64,000 nucleotides of DNA from Diplocarpon mali (lineage: Eukaryota > Ascomycota > Leotiomycetes > Helotiales > Drepanopezizaceae). Positions 9,723 through 23,049 of the stretch are shown here, in pieces. The notes below the pieces were generated by a model. It was not told the origin of the DNA, ran no database searches, and saw nothing but the letters and a program-made list of their open reading frames with translations. The stretch covers positions 62,001 to 126,000 of the forward strand of contig JAENRP010000012.1 in the NCBI GenBank assembly GCA_024741835.1, given 5' to 3'. Made by a program: the position numbers and the translations under genes. Position 1 is the first letter of the stretch. Each line of letters opens with the position of its first letter.

Positions 9723-12700
9723 CTAAACACTAACGCCCCTCCCCCGGCCCGCAACGGGCCGCTTGCCGATCACGCGGGCACCTGTATACTCAGCCGGCTT
9801 CCGCGCATGCGCAACCACCAGCTTGAAGCTCGTACCCCAGGCCTCGCATTCTCTCAGGACGGATTCGTCGTCGAAGATGCAGCCCGTGGTAGAGGTGGAC
9901 GGGAAGGTTGATTGGAGGGTAGACTGGACATACCACCACCGCCCCACGCGCGCGACCATCTGCGCGATGTCCTCGTCGGCTGTAGGCGTGGGCGAGGAGC
10001 GAATCAGGGAGGCGAGGGAGCGTTCTTCGGTCTCTCGCGCTGGATTTCTTCCTTGCCCCTCTACTCTCCTTCGTGACGACTTCACATCTATGCTGGTAGA
10101 GGTAGAGCTAGAAGTGCCATTTCCGCTTCGGCGATTGTTTCTACCTCTGCCAGTCTTGGGGCTTGAAGAGCTGGAACTCCCACCAGACGCAGCAGAAACC
10201 GCCCCCACAACCGGAATTCCCACTTTACAGCTTTTCAGGTCTCGAAACCCGCTGTTCCCAGCAACCTTCAGAATGATGTCGCTGGCGCTCCCGAGCGATA
10301 CATGCGGACACGAGGTCCGGATGCGGATTTTCAGATCTCGCACGGCGCGTCGTATCCGATTCCCCATGTTCAGCATATCGAGATCCAGGATCGCGAGCTC
10401 GAGGTAGCCGCCAGGCTTTAGTACGCGGAAGGCTTCGGACATGAGGTGAGAAGTGGTGGCCAGTGGTAAGGCGGGTGGGAAACGGAGGACCACTGTATTG
10501 AAGGTGCTGAATGGGAAGGGGAATTGAGTATCTGCAAATGAGGGAGAGGAGAGAGAGGGGTGCGGGATCTGACGGTGGTTCGGAGGCGCGTGGGGAAAGC
10601 TTAGAAGAGGGGAGCGTGATTGCGATGGTGGGGGAGCGGTGGGCGAGAGGTTGGTAAATGTGGCTCTGGGATAGGTTTCTGAAGCATAGAAGGACCAGTC
10701 GTCTGTTTCTTGTTAGTTGCCGCCTCTTTCCAACCCAACCATGGCTGATGTACTTGAATTCCGGGTAAGAGAGACATACCATTTCCAAGCCCATCAACTA
10801 CTAGCACCTCCGATCCCTCAGTCCGCACCTCAATCTCCCCTCGCGCAGGGCCGAACAGTACGTGACCGAATGTAAGCCATCTACTCACTGTTATGGATGC
10901 CGCGCGAAGGTTGACACCTGAGCTTTCAGCACCGCGTTGCTGGCTCACGCTTTCCTTCCCTTGGTTTACAACTGCCTGCCCGGTCATCACCCTAGCTCCC
11001 GACCCTGCCCCTGACATAGATTGCGAGTGACTGCTCGGAGAAGACGGCTTCTTCCGCGACGTCAGAGAATCCTGAGATGCGCGACGGCTTGGCTTTGGTG
11101 ACGACGACACCGAGACGGAGTCTTTCTGATCTCCGTGCGCCTCGAAAAAATCCGTGAAGCTCATCGGCGTCGTCGGTGTCGAGACGGTATCAAGTGCGTC
11201 CCGCAGGCGGGCACTCATGTCACCGCTGTAGACACTGGACGTTGTTAGTGCCGAGCAGCGTTCACCTATGCTCGTCTCGAGCGCCAGGCTCGAGCGCTTG
11301 GGCGCAGCATCCAGGGTCAGCAGTGATTCCACAGCCACCTGCACATTCTGCCCAGTCCTGCGCGTCTCAAAACCTTCATACTGGAACGGTACCCCGGGCG
11401 AACTCGTTGCCAGTAACGGCTGAGGTACCGTCTCATTGCAATTTCCTTGGATCAAGTCGTCGTATTCATTCCACACCTCATCTTCCCCGAGCTCGGCGTC
11501 AGCTTCAGGGATAACGGCTGTGATGTTGACGGACCCGGACCCAGAGCTGCTGTTGGTGCTATTAGTGGTGGCTTGGGAGTTTTTGCGCGGAGAGAAGGAG
11601 AGGAATTCTCTGTAGCTTGGCTCTTCTTTTACACCGGCTTCACTAGACGTGCTGGGTGCACCTCCCGGTCCTGCCTCGGGATGTCGAGAATGCGGATACG
11701 GCTCAGGCGTCAATGATATCGGCGGACTACGTCCTGAGCCGACAGATTCTTTATCCACGATTTGCGGGCTCGTTAGGGGTTGGACTGTGCTTAAGCGAGC
11801 AAAAGGGCGGGAAAACGATTTCGGACTCGTTGTCTTGGGGCGCGCAGAGACAACCTTTGGGATACGTCCTACTTGTGGGAGGCGGCTAGGACGTATCGCT
11901 GCCGTGCCTTTGTCCTCGGTGAGATGAAGATCTGCGCGCGGAGCTGCAAGATCGGGCGCGTGGGTCGCTATCGGTCCTGGGGACGAGAGTAGCATTGGAG
12001 GCGTGTGCTGGGATGGGCTAGGCTGGGCGATTTGCAGATTTTTTTCGCGTCGTTGGTCTTCCTGTACCTTGCCGAACTGCAAAAGATCCAGCTCTTCATT
12101 CGACAGACTGGTAGCACCCGCTTCCCTTAGGTTGTCGTCTAGGTCCATTGCCCAATCCTCCAAGTCCAAATGCTCGTCCGAAGAATCAAGCATCGCATAG
12201 TGTGGCACAGCAGCCGTCTTCAGAGCCGTTTTTGCGACGGTGACTTGCAGCGGTCGGGCCTCAGCTTCTGGTTTAATGGGACGAGAGCGGTGAAAGATAT
12301 TCCATTTGCGAAGCGAGCGCGGTCGTTTCTCTAAAATATCTGGCTCATTGATCCCAACCTTTCGGGCTCTCGCGGTAGCCCGTTCGGGCTCTCGTGAATC
12401 GGTAGAGAGGACACTGATGCTTGCGTCCAGGCTTGTCACCGAGGCTGAGGCGCCCGGGCCGGTGGGGGAGAAGTTCGGGGAAGTTGGGAGGTCGAGGGTG
12501 CTTTTCGAGCTGTTCATTCGCTGGAATGGACGTCGGAGTGCGATGGAGTTTTGCCCAATGCCGTCGTCACTGCTATCAGAGGGTCGGCGACTTTTTGGCA
12601 GGGCAATGCCCGAAGGTCGCTTAGTCGGCTCTCTGGTTAACGCCGATGACCTTAATGTAGCTCTTGGCATCTCGTGGCTGAGATTGGACGACCCTCGAGA

Positions 12701-14653
12701 CTCTATACTCGGTCTACCCCACACCAGGCTCGTATTGCTCTCTGACCGAGATATTTCAGAACTCGCATTCCGGTTCTCGATAATCTCGCCTCCGCCAGCG
12801 ATGATCACGGGACTCATGCGCTGCAGAAGGAACGGGTCGTGGGCGCGTGTACTGGCGACGCTTTCTTGGGATGAGCTCGCAACGCTGATGCTGCGTGCTC
12901 GGAGGCCGTAGCGGCTATATCCTTCGTGGCCAGTCCCAGCTACAGGTCCCTTGCGAGGAATTTTGTCTTTGGAATCCGTGGTTGGGAGGTAGGGTGCGGT
13001 CTTTGTGCGACGGCCGAAGAGGCCAAAGCGAGTTTTGTTGTTGAATAGGCTCGGACTAGGGGTGCGGGTTGATACTGCTCTTGATGGGTTCTCAGGTTGA
13101 GGATCGGGAACGATACCCAGCCCCGAGGGTGCTGGAGTTGCTTTGCGTAGTGTAGGGCTCGGGCAAGGGTTTCTCGACGGAAGACGGCTTGGATGCTGAG
13201 ACCGAGGTCTTAGGTGAGGGGGCTGAGGAGAAGATGCAGCGCCTCGTGGCAAAGTGCTCTCCCACCTATCAGGCGAGAGGCTAACTCCGGCCAAGTTACT
13301 CTGGACGACCCTCATCGAGTCGCTCAACTGAGACTCTAGATCAGGGGTGCCTTCTCTGCTTGGTCTTGATGGAGGTACACTCCTCTTGCTCGCTGGCGTT
13401 GAAGCAGGCTTTGTCTTGAGAGAGAATGGCTCTCCGGATATTACTAGCGTTGCTGCCGGCGCATCGTATGGTCTCGAGAGCGAGCCTTGTTCTGCACGAG
13501 AACTTTTGAACTTCTGAGATGATTTCCTCGGCGGGGGAGTTGGTGGAGGTCGTCTCGGCCGCTCTTCCTTCTCCTCTTCCTTGGTCTTGCCCTCCCTTGG
13601 GACGGTCGAGTTTGAGGATGACGACGGTGCCGATTCTTGCAACGAGGGAAGATCATGGTATTCGATTGGTGCTGCCGCGACATCGTGAGATGTGCTGACG
13701 GCTCTCATCCTAACGCTCGAGAGAGGCGGGCGTGAGAGAGCAGGACTACCTTGTCGCAATCGTGGAGTGGCAGTGTTACGAGGTGCGATGATACCAGGTG
13801 ACTGGGATGACATTGAGGTAGGGGTTGTATTCCTGCTATACATTCCGGGGCCTGGGGATTCAGAGAACCGCGTTGATGAGCTGGCACTATATCCACTTCC
13901 GCTGTACGCGCCACTGGACCTGTGATGGCTGCTCCCACCAGAATAGTACACAGGCGTGCCTATCAGCAGGGGAGTCGGAGGGGGCAGGTCTTGAGTCGAC
14001 AGCTTTGGTGGCAAGTCCGCAGCAGATGTACCGCGCGACCTGTATCTCTCTGGTCCACTCCGATACCTGTCCAGCTCGGGGATTATGAGTGGAGACTCTC
14101 TGACCGCTGATGGCCTGGCTCTTGGGCGCGTCATGTTCTCATTGTAAGCCTCGGTCGACCGCATCGAAGAATCGATACTTGGACGGTTCTCAGCCGAAAC
14201 CTGCGACCTTTGCGCCCGAGACGGAGAGGCTTTCCTCTCAGCGATTTGAAGGGCGTGTCCCTGCACCGGTGCAAGGGGAGATGGTTCCCTCCGTAGTGCG
14301 TTCCGGGACGATTTGCCTTTCCGCTCAGGCTGGACTTTCTCGGCTGGTGCCTTACTTGACGAGCTGCCAGGCCCGGAACTTGTCGCGGTGGTCACCTTTA
14401 GTTTTGCTGGCCTTGGTCGCGCGTTCGGGGACGCTTGGCGTAAACTCGGTCTGGGCAGTCTTGTCGGGGGCGCCTGAGTTCCTGGCGTAGCCCCCCCTCT
14501 AGATCCACGTCCAGGTATGTGTGCGGTATCTTCCTTGGGCTCTTTCTCAGGCGATTTAACTGATCCGGCTTGCATGAATGCACCTAACCTCCTTCCTCTC
14601 GGTACATCCCCTGGCCTTGCGGGTGGGTCTAGCCCCGATTTGTAGGATGCCAT
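9723..14653 (-). CDS. Large, mostly disordered protein with C-terminal methyltransferase-like domain
   Basis: Complement(join(9723..10702, 10780..14653)), about 1,617 aa; the 77-bp intron (GTATGT donor) falls inside the folded domain. Residues 1 to about 1,250 are low-complexity, rich in Ser, Pro, Arg and Thr, with many short basic and SP motifs, and look intrinsically disordered. The folded part begins near WLTFGHVLF (about 1,255). It contains VLVVDGLGNDDWSFYASETYP, a long Pro-rich insertion, FSTFNTVVLRFPPAL, and FRVLKPGGYLELAILDLDMLNMGNR, which resembles the post-motif region of type-11 SAM methyltransferases. A C-terminal block (ADEDIAQMVARVGRWWY and WGTSFKLVVAHARKP) closes the domain. The usual glycine-rich motif I (E/DxGxGxG) is replaced by DGLGN, so SAM binding is uncertain. 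Similar long proteins occur across Pezizomycotina; the function is unknown. The start at 14653 is the first ATG of the frame. Confidence 0.8.
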
Positions 14654-17600
14654 TGTCTCGTTGACTTTGCATTACTTCCCTGGACGGATACTGATAGGCC
14701 AATGCTATAATATCCAATCGCAGTATATGTTCGGCATCCCTTGTAATGTTTTGCGCAGGTCGAGGTCACCCACCTGCTAGGAGACCGCTAGACTCTGTTA
14801 GTCGCCGTTGAAAAATCAACAATCGCAAGTTAGACGAGAGCTTACGTCTGCACTGTACACCAAAATTTTGGTGGCCGCGACGACGAATTTACAAAGGAAA
14901 GATATTCCAAAACAATACGCACGCCGATTTAGGTCACCGTTGGTACGCGGCAGATCAGGCGTAGGGCTAGCTAAACAAGATTCGTACTCGTAATTGTAAC
15001 AGCCGATTGGTTACGGAAAACAAGAGCGCACCACCTGGGTTCCTGGAATCTGCGTGACGACGTAGAATATATGCAGCGAGAAGACGCAATTGAATTCAAG
15101 TAGAAAGAAACAGTATCAACCGCAGAATAGGAGGAGGGGACTGGAGGCGATGAGGTTGTTAAAGGTCGCGCTGGGTGCGGGACCGTCGAGGGCTAGTAGG
15201 GCGCATGTGGGGACTAGCAGTGTGCATGCATGCCTTGCAAGGGAGACGGGTATTTAGTTGGGCAGATGGAGGCGCTTGTTCCCCGGTCCTTGTAAAGGTA
15301 AGCCTCTGATGAATCAGAGTTTGATAGATGACGGTGGGAGGTCTCAGAGGGCGCCGATGGGAGTCCAAGAGAGAGCTGATGCATCACCGAGAGGGCAGGC
15401 CGACTGAAGTCCTGTAGCACCGTGGAGACGAGTGGAGCTGGGCGGAGAGCGGGTGCCGTGACCACTGCATCTGCTGGCTCTCGGGGCCGGTACGGTACGC
15501 TCTGTGTAGCAGGGCTTGGAGGTATATTTTCCCTAGGGCGTCGGGGTCTCTTCTCCTCTCATGTCTGTCTCTCTTCGTCTCTCTCTCTGGGGGCCCCGCA
15601 AACTGCCGCAGCGCCGCAGCATATACGGGCCTGTCAGCGGTCGTTCTCTGGAATCGCTGGGCAGAGAAGCTTTCGTTTGAGCGTGGGCGTGAGCATAGAC
15701 AAGCCTGGAATGACGAGAGGAGGGAGACGCATCCACGCGGCCGTTGGGGAAGAGAAGAGGAGACGAGATGGGGGGAAGAGGACAAGAGAGTAGAGAGAGG
15801 CCAGGAGCAGGCCGGCGGCCGGCTGGCTGGCTGGAGACTGTATAGCCGAGCAGCGAGTCCCGGGAGGCACAGAGCCGGCCAAAACAACGTCGGGAGACGG
15901 ATGCCGTGGGCCTGCTGTGACGAGATACCTACCACCGTAGATATCTACAGAGCAGACGCGCACCAAAGCTGCTGCGCCCCAGCATCCCCACGCTGCTGCG
16001 AGTAGGGGCTGCGAGTAGGGGCTGCGAGAAGCTGCTGCGAGACACATTCTCTCGAGGCTTTTGGCAGGGTATGAGAGGCGGGCACCGGCGGAGACGAGCA
16101 TGGGCTTGCAGCCGAATCATTCGCGCAGCGTTGAAGCGTGAGGAGTGATGAGTGATGAGAGACGCAGAGGTGGAATCTGGCGTACGACGACGAGAGGAGA
16201 GGGGTTGTGTGCTAGGTGGGTTCGAAAGGGTAGAGAGCGCAGTGAGGTAGCCGCCGGCTCGCTATTCGTCGGCTAAGGGCGGGGGCTAGCCGAGAGAGGT
16301 TAGCGTGTCGCCGGTACTGGGGNNNNNNNNNNNNNGGCCGGTGCGAGGAAGAAGAGACTCTACAGATTGCCCACACCGTACGCACACAGTCGTACAGAGG
16401 TGCTCGTAGATTGCTCGAAGCCTCGACGCTTGCTCCGAAGCTTGTTCCGACAACTTGATGCATGGCACAGACCTGATCCGGCACCGAGGAGAGAGAAGCC
16501 GGTAGAGTATGCGCGCGCCCGGCACCGAGATCCGGCTGGCCTCCCTAGGTACATACAGGCAGGTAAGGAGGGAGGTAGTTGTTTTACGGTGGTGGGCATC
16601 TAGACAAGCGCGTTCCCTCGGCGGCTGTGGGGCAGGGGCAGCTGGCGGCGGCGGATCACGTGCAGGTCACCGGACCTTCTCCCAGCCCCACGTCGCGCCG
16701 TCAGCTTGCCGCGGATGCCCGCTCGGTCTGATACGGGTCGCCTCGTCCCTCTCCCAGTTGGTTGGTCCAGTATCAGCCAAGTTCCCGCGCTCCGAAGGTT
16801 GGATGAAGTATATCCGAGCACTTCCTGGGCATCGATCCGTGTCCTTGCTCGACGGCCGGACTCGTTAAGCACCCCGTTCTCGTCGTTTTCTGACCACAAG
16901 CCTCTCAAACCACCAACAGACAGCTCCCACGCCCTTCGTCTTCCTCCCCCTCCCTCTCCCCCTCCCCCTCCCTCTCTGATACGCAGGTGGATTCCCTCCT
17001 ACTCCATCCCGGCCCCGTCCCCCCAAACCGACAGAATTTGCATTTTCGTCGCGCACACAGATCCATCTCTTATTGGCCATGCGCCGAATCATCCCAGCCC
17101 ACCAGTCCCCTGATGTTTTTGTTTTTGTTTTCATTCTTCCCCTATTTTCCTGCCCTGCCCTGCCCTGCCCTCTCCAGTCCAAGTCACCCCGCCCTGCCCA
17201 CATCCTGTCCTGTCAACATCCTCTCCTCCATCCTGTCCTCCATCCTAACCTCTTCCGTCCGGTTCCCGGCGGCTCGCTCTACTCAACTCTCCCCTCCTCC
17301 GGTACAGGTTTGCGCCAGCCCCTGAGCCGAACCGAGCAGCTTTGAACTCTGCTCTCGTTCCCTCCCCTCTCCCCCTTTTCCCCTGCCCACTCCCCCACGC
17401 CTTGCTCGGCCAATGGAAGCATGAGGGGGGCATGTCTCGGCTCTGGCTGGCCGCATCGCACGGGGAGACGGAAAGCCGACTCCAGTCGACGTCGAGCGGC
17501 CGTTGGGATCTGGTCTGCCAGAAGGGTCCCGCCAGAAGTCGGCTCAATTTGCGCGCACGACCGCCGTTTGTGTGATTGGGGAATTGGGATCACGTCCTCC

Positions 17601-20600
17601 CTGATCCTAACAGCGTCTCTCGATCTCGTACACGCCGGGCAAGAAGCTGCAAGACGCACCACCTTCTGACCTGCATCCTCGGCTTGACTGTACTCGTACT
17701 GCCGGGCTCAACACTCGTCAACTCCTTACTTCGTACTTCGCACCACTACCATGCACGCAGTCCATGCCTGGAAAATCCCGGAATCTGCATGGCCGCCGTC
17801 TACGGTATCCGATCAACCTTTCCCCGGCAGAGCTGAAGCGCGCAGGAGGTGGGGGCAGCTATGCGTTGTCGCGTCAAAGCTGTGGCGGGTGCATCACATC
17901 GCATGCCTACCTACCTTGACCTCCTATCTAAGGCATGCGAAGACTTCGCCACGCCAGGAATCCCGTATCCTATCCGCAGTACCAGACAGTACCGCACAGG
18001 ACAGTAGCAAGAAACACCAAAAGACCATCGACGTGGCAGAGAGGCAGCGGTTCTCACGCTCATTCTACTTACCCCCCCCCCTTTTCTCCCAGCTCCAGCA
18101 TCCGCGCACCCTTGCCGATTTGGCCGTGCCATCACCAAGGCACAGGGGCACGGTAAGGTTAAGGTAAAGAAAGGTACGCATTGGTGGGATTACCAGCGCC
18201 CACAGGGAGACCCGGATCGCCCACCGGCCTATGCACGGCAATCTGCGGCTTGCAAACCTGCTCGCCGGCTCGGGCTCGCGGAGGGTCACGTGAGGGCAGA
18301 GTGGTGTGCGAAACCCGGCCTTTTTCTCCTCGGGGCTTCAGGGGGTAGGGGCCCTGCTGCAGAGCGATCCGCCGCCACGTCCAGTCCGTCGTGCCTATCT
18401 GTCGCGGAGGGGCGGCGAGGTCGGATATCAGGAATCAGTGTTGTGGGTTGTGGATATCGAGTACGAGTTCGTCGGTGGACATCTACCCATCTACTTATCT
18501 ACCTATCTACAGTATCGCTCCAAGGTCCTGGGAAGGTTTCAAGCTCGAAGCGTAAAACACATCTCATAATACTCGGCGCATACTCATACCCATACCCATA
18601 CGTAGTATATACACTCCCGCCTATCCAGGCTGATCCCACCTGACTTACGCAGACCAAAGTAAACAAGACAGAACAAACCCCCAGCCTAGCAATCTCTCTC
18701 TCTCCCCCCCCCAACGCGGTTGCTCCCTCGCTTATTTTCAACCCAAGACAAGAACCAAGGTAAAGCACCAAAAGAACGAAAATTTAACCGCCTTCCAAGA
18801 TAGTAGAAGAAGAAACTGCAATGGGATATCTCCGGGGGGCTGGAGGAACTTCTCTTCGACATCAGGATTTACTTGTTGTCTCCGAAGGGACCCGAGGGAG
18901 GGCGAATCGTTGGCTACCATTCTCCCAGAGAAGACGACTTGCGGCTCCGGCAGACCCGCCTGACATGTAAGGCCTGTGGTGAGGTCGAGGCGAGACCCCC
19001 TCCTCTCAGAACCTTCACGGAGCCCTATCCCCGGAACACCCGCCGGCGACGCGCACGTGCCCCTTATGACCTCGTCGGTCTTGCGGAACAACGAGCCATC
19101 CCATGCCGGCTCGGCGCAGCAATTCTGCTCGCTCCGAGCTGACATCTTGCTCCCATCTCGCAGCCCCCGACTTCTGCTGGCCAAGAGGCTGGTACGGCAC
19201 GGGGAATCGATCCCCGCGGTGTCGAGAGGAGGGGCGGCGTGATGGAGTGTAGCCGCAGAGGCCAACTTGTCCGTACTCGGCCTTGGGGGGGAGAGGTTGT
19301 CGGGTCTTGGCCAGGTTCCTGTGTGCTGGACTCTGGCTGGAAGGTATCGGAGGCTTGGCGGATTCTCGGTCTCGGAATCTAGGTCTCGGTGTAGAGGATC
19401 GCCTCTCGGTTCGACAATGTTATGAGATTGGAGTCCTCTCCTGAGCATCCCCTTTGGCGCGAGAAGGAAGGACTCGAGTCGAAGTCGATTTCGAGATGAT
19501 GTCTTTTGAAATGCAGAATGTGCCGTGCAGAATGGGTGGAGTCTCTACTTACTCTGGAGAACATCCACGTGACTCGGCTTAGTCATGGGAACCTCCTTTT
19601 TCCTTTCGAAGTCTCCTAGGACTACGTAGAACAGAACACGATATGTCAATCATCTTCAGCCAATTGAGCGAGCCTCCTGAGCGACCCAATGAAGGCCCTC
19701 CAGCCGCACAACAGAATGCCAGGAAAGTTGCATACTCGCCGTCTTGATTCACATCAGGCAGCTGCGCATGTCTGCCTCATACGATGCAGTGGATCCGTTC
19801 TTCATCATGTATGTATGTGTCTTTCAGCAAGAGCCACGTGGATGTAGATCATGTGTTCGAAAAGTGTTGGTCTCCGCTTGGACTACATAGACCTCACCCC
19901 CCACTGTACGGTATTTCTTCTTCTTCCTCGGGGCCGGTGCCAATCCTCGAATACCTATTATTCCGGCACACCTTGAATCTCTCTCTCTTTGTTCGTGCCG
20001 AACAGCTGCGGGAGGAATGGTAGGTGGATGTGTTCCAAAGCGGGATTTGCATCGTATCCCAGGGTATCATCCAGTACCGGTGCAGATTCCCCGGCCGGGC
20101 CTTGGGCTGAGAGTATCTCTCTCGTGGGGCTGGCTTGATCTGGCAGAGGATAGCTTCGGATATGATGATGCGCGCGCTGCTACCAAACCCTGCCCAATCC
20201 CCGAGCATGGCCTGTTTGTCCGGAGGGATAGGGAAGAGTCGCGGGCGGCCCCGGGTGAGGAGCTCGTTCTCAAGGTCAACATCATTCTGGATGAGAGCGA
20301 GCTACCATCACATCTGCTTGGGTTGTAGAGCTTTACTTGCAGCCGACTATAGCAAGGAGCCTTCATTCATTACTTACTCTGCTTAACCGGACTTTCGTTT
20401 TCGTGCATGCTTCCAAACCGACCCGACAGCGAGTCTGTCGGGCTTGTAGTCCGCTCATGGGCTATCAAAGCCCCAAATCCCATGCGCTTACCGCATAAAC
20501 CGAAATCATACGCAGGAAGATCGCTCCAAAACGAGGACCGTAGAGAGACAGAAGAGATAGTCGGACAGCTGCACCCAGCAGCTTTGTCTCCACATAGAGC

Positions 20601-21642
20601 GACGATCTAGCTTTGACAAGCCGGGACTATTTTGATCCCATCTCCCAAGACACAGGAGCAATCTAGCCTCATTGCACCCCGCACAGGCTAAAGATGGGAG
20701 AGCCTTTCTTGTTCCCGGAAGATAAGAGAGGGGGGAGAAATAAAGAAAGCCGGAAAAACTTGGGCGAGTAATCTACGCGTCGTACTACCACGAGGGAAGG
20801 CGAGGGTCGGGTACGTTCATGTCAACAGAAGACACGGGCCAAAAGAGGTGACAAAAGCATCAAGCAAGAAACACATGATGGGGATAAGAGACGGTAACTC
20901 GACGGCCAGGTAGTGAGGTAGCCGGATAAAAAAGAAAACAGGTGAGATGGCTGGATTCGCACCAGCTTCTCGCAAGGAATCTACGATCACAACGGGAGGC
21001 GTCCTCAGCTGAACCGACGGTGGGCTCGACCACACCGTGAGAGGTATCTCCACCAGGTATCCTCGCATGCCTCATCTGAAGAGAATTGCATACCTGCAGT
21101 ACCTACCTATGTACGGGGGGCCTCGAAATGCCGATAGCCCGTGGGGATAGCAGATACATGGAGCGGTGCTTGCTAAGAAGTGCAGGGACGACTGGAGGGC
21201 TATGCCACGAAATGGTATGAGTTGAATAAATCCATGTCAGCTTGGAGCGTGAATAGAGGAATGGAGATAAATCGAATCAACTTCAAAGCAGAGGGGGAAG
21301 AGAGCACTCGTGCATTTGTTGGACGAAGACTAGAGATTGGCATCCCATGAGATCTCTCCAGAAGAAATCTTTCTGGAAGCCAGGTTGGACTCTGTCCTCC
21401 TGTGGAAACTATCTTCGGGATCTTCCTCTAATTATCTCAGAGATGAAAGCAACATTACCCTCTCCAGTGATTCGGAGGCCAGACAAGCTAGAAGCCAGTG
21501 CGGAGAGCAGAGAGCAGAGAGCAGAGAGTCCTTTACTCTTTTCTCAGACTACCTTCCTGCTCGAGAGCTCTTTTCCATGATCCAGGACCCTGTTTGTACA
21601 ACTTCTGGTAAAAACTGACACATGAGAATACATACATGCGCA
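14654..21642. other. GC-rich gene desert of about 7 kb
   Basis: Between the 5' end of the large methyltransferase-like gene and the 3' end of the DUF7704-type gene. Open frames are numerous because the DNA is GC-rich, but none shows a known domain, splice structure or coding bias. Contents: short direct repeats near 15995-16040 (unit about ctgcgagtagggg), a 13-N gap, pyrimidine-rich promoter-like tracts (16930-17300), a C-run at 18070-18080, and a repeated agcagag motif near 21503-21530. The longest frame (18738-19448, minus, 236 codons) has no recognisable feature. Confidence 0.5.
16323..16335. other. Assembly gap (13 N)
   Basis: Thirteen consecutive N bases. The flanks are GC-rich and similar on each side (gccggtactgggg before, ggccggtgcg after), so the gap probably marks a difficult GC-rich or repeated stretch rather than biology. 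True gap length is unknown. Confidence 0.99.
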
Positions 21643-22143
21643 TCATCGTGCCTTTCTAGCGGCCACTTTCTGAGCCGCCTCTCTTCCACGCTCAGTGTTC
21701 ATCCCAACCCCAGTCAGAAAAAACACTCTCATGGCTGCCCCAGCGTATACAAAGCCAACATTCCCCCAAGCCATCCGATTCCATTTCCACACGTTCCAAT
21801 AGATCTCGGCTCCTAAGCCACGGACGCTATATAAATGTCCCAAGTCTGCCAACAGCAGCCCAAAAAGCACCGTCTTCCAGACCCGGAGATCGGAAGAAGA
21901 ACGAAGGACAAGGGCTTCGTTGATGGCGAAGAGGAGATAGAGGTTTGCGAGTTGGGAGAGGACGATGGATGTGGAAAGGGGTAGAGTGCTTTCCCACGAG
22001 GGAGCAGAGCCGGAGTGAGTCAGCTGTAGGTATTCCAACGGTCGGAAGTGTGCAAAGTATGCACCGACGAGGGCAGAGATCGGTTCGACCACCAGGAAGA
22101 AAGCGGTGTACGGCCGGGGAAGCGCAAAAGCTGGGGTCGGCAT
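21643..22143 (-). CDS. DUF7704-type small membrane protein
   Basis: 166 aa, unspliced in this model. The frame is open further upstream to an ATG at 22323, but the start at 22143 (MPTPAFALPRPYTAFF) puts the conserved opening right at the N-terminus, as is usual in this family. Hydrophobic segments are at about residues 10-32 (FFLVVEPISALVGAYFAHF), 56-75, 85-105 and 130-150, giving about four membrane helices. The signature is an early P-x-P block, VEPISALVGAY, and a C-terminal WKWNRMAWGNVGFVYAG followed by a basic tail (KVAARKAR). DUF7704 proteins are short fungal membrane proteins of unknown function. The family call is from memory of the pattern and should be taken as probable. Confidence 0.65.
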   Translation of the reverse strand: MPTPAFALPRPYTAFFLVVEPISALVGAYFAHFRPLEYLQLTHSGSAPSWESTLPLSTSIVLSQLANLYLLFAINEALVLRSSSDLRVWKTVLFGLLLADLGHLYSVRGLGAEIYWNVWKWNRMAWGNVGFVYAGAAMRVFFLTGVGMNTERGREAAQKVAARKAR

Positions 22144-23049
22144 CGTTGCTACAGGGTCTGCGTGGAATCCGTACAAAGCTATTGTGATGGGGTGGCGGAG
22201 GTCCTTCGGATTCGTAGCTGCTTGAGCACTGTCTGACGGGCTGACTCGAGCCAGACTACTGTATACTCGTACTTCTGATGCCGCCGATATGCGACGGAAG
22301 TGAGGAAGGCTAAAACACCACACCCCTGAGCCTGTTCCTGATGATCAGCGGGCATTGAGATGAATGCTACTGTATTTGGAGACGCCACAGTACAAGACTT
22401 ACTTCCGGGTGGGTCTAACTGAGTCGGGGCAGTTCATGCAGCTAGCAAAAATTGTGCTGAGAGGGTGCAGATTCGGTGCGGTGCGCTGAAGCCGAAACTT
22501 ACCTACCTACCAGAGAGCCGTGGCTGTTTTGAACATCGCAGAGGTGACCTGGCCTGGCCGACAGCAGTGGCAGTCGAAGGCGAGCGGTCGTACTACTAGC
22601 AGAATAGAATGGTCGGCTCAGCCTTGTTGGGAGTGATTGAAGTATCCATCCGCAGGGATCGAGGCACAGGCACAGTCGTGTGGGCTGGTCCTGTATCATC
22701 ACCGTGGTCTGGGGAAGGGAGACACTCGGCAAAGCAAAAGAAGCGCAGGTTAAAGCCACACCGTTTCCCGGGCATCACACCTTGATTCCCTCACCCCAGT
22801 AGTCTCATCACCTCCGCTTTTCCCCTTCGCCCATCAGCTCTGCTTTCTCACACTCTTTCCTTTATGATGCGCTGAACCCTCGGTCCTTACCTTTACGACG
22901 GCGACGACTTCCACGACCGAGTCCCGACGAGAACAACGGTCTACGGTCCTTCTCGAAGATCACATTGAACGACACTTCCCACGCCAACGTCTCTTTATAG
23001 TATAGCACTACTTTCATAAGTAGAGGAAAGGTCGGTTCAGGTCACAAAA
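22144..23049. other. Divergent promoter region
   Basis: About 900 bp between two divergently transcribed genes (the DUF7704-type gene on minus, the F-box/WD40 gene on plus). The plus-side half is pyrimidine-rich (22780-22860) and includes a TATAG-like stretch (ctttatagtatagc at 22993-23006) about 45 bp before the F-box start. No further gene is seen. Confidence 0.4.

Noticed and set aside
19185..19225. CGGGG/CCCCG hairpin with a 7-nt loop resembling a tRNA T-arm
   Set aside because: No D-arm, anticodon arm or acceptor stem can be placed on either strand.
18738..19448. 236-codon minus-strand open frame
   Set aside because: GC-rich desert with equally long frames on the other strand; no domain, splice structure or homology recognised.
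20938..21052. tRNA-like 17-nt arm (20950-20966, minus) followed by a T-rich terminator-like run, with a GTG anticodon-like loop upstream
   Set aside because: The loop lacks the invariant TTC, the supposed anticodon stem does not pair, and no 7-bp acceptor partner is found upstream.
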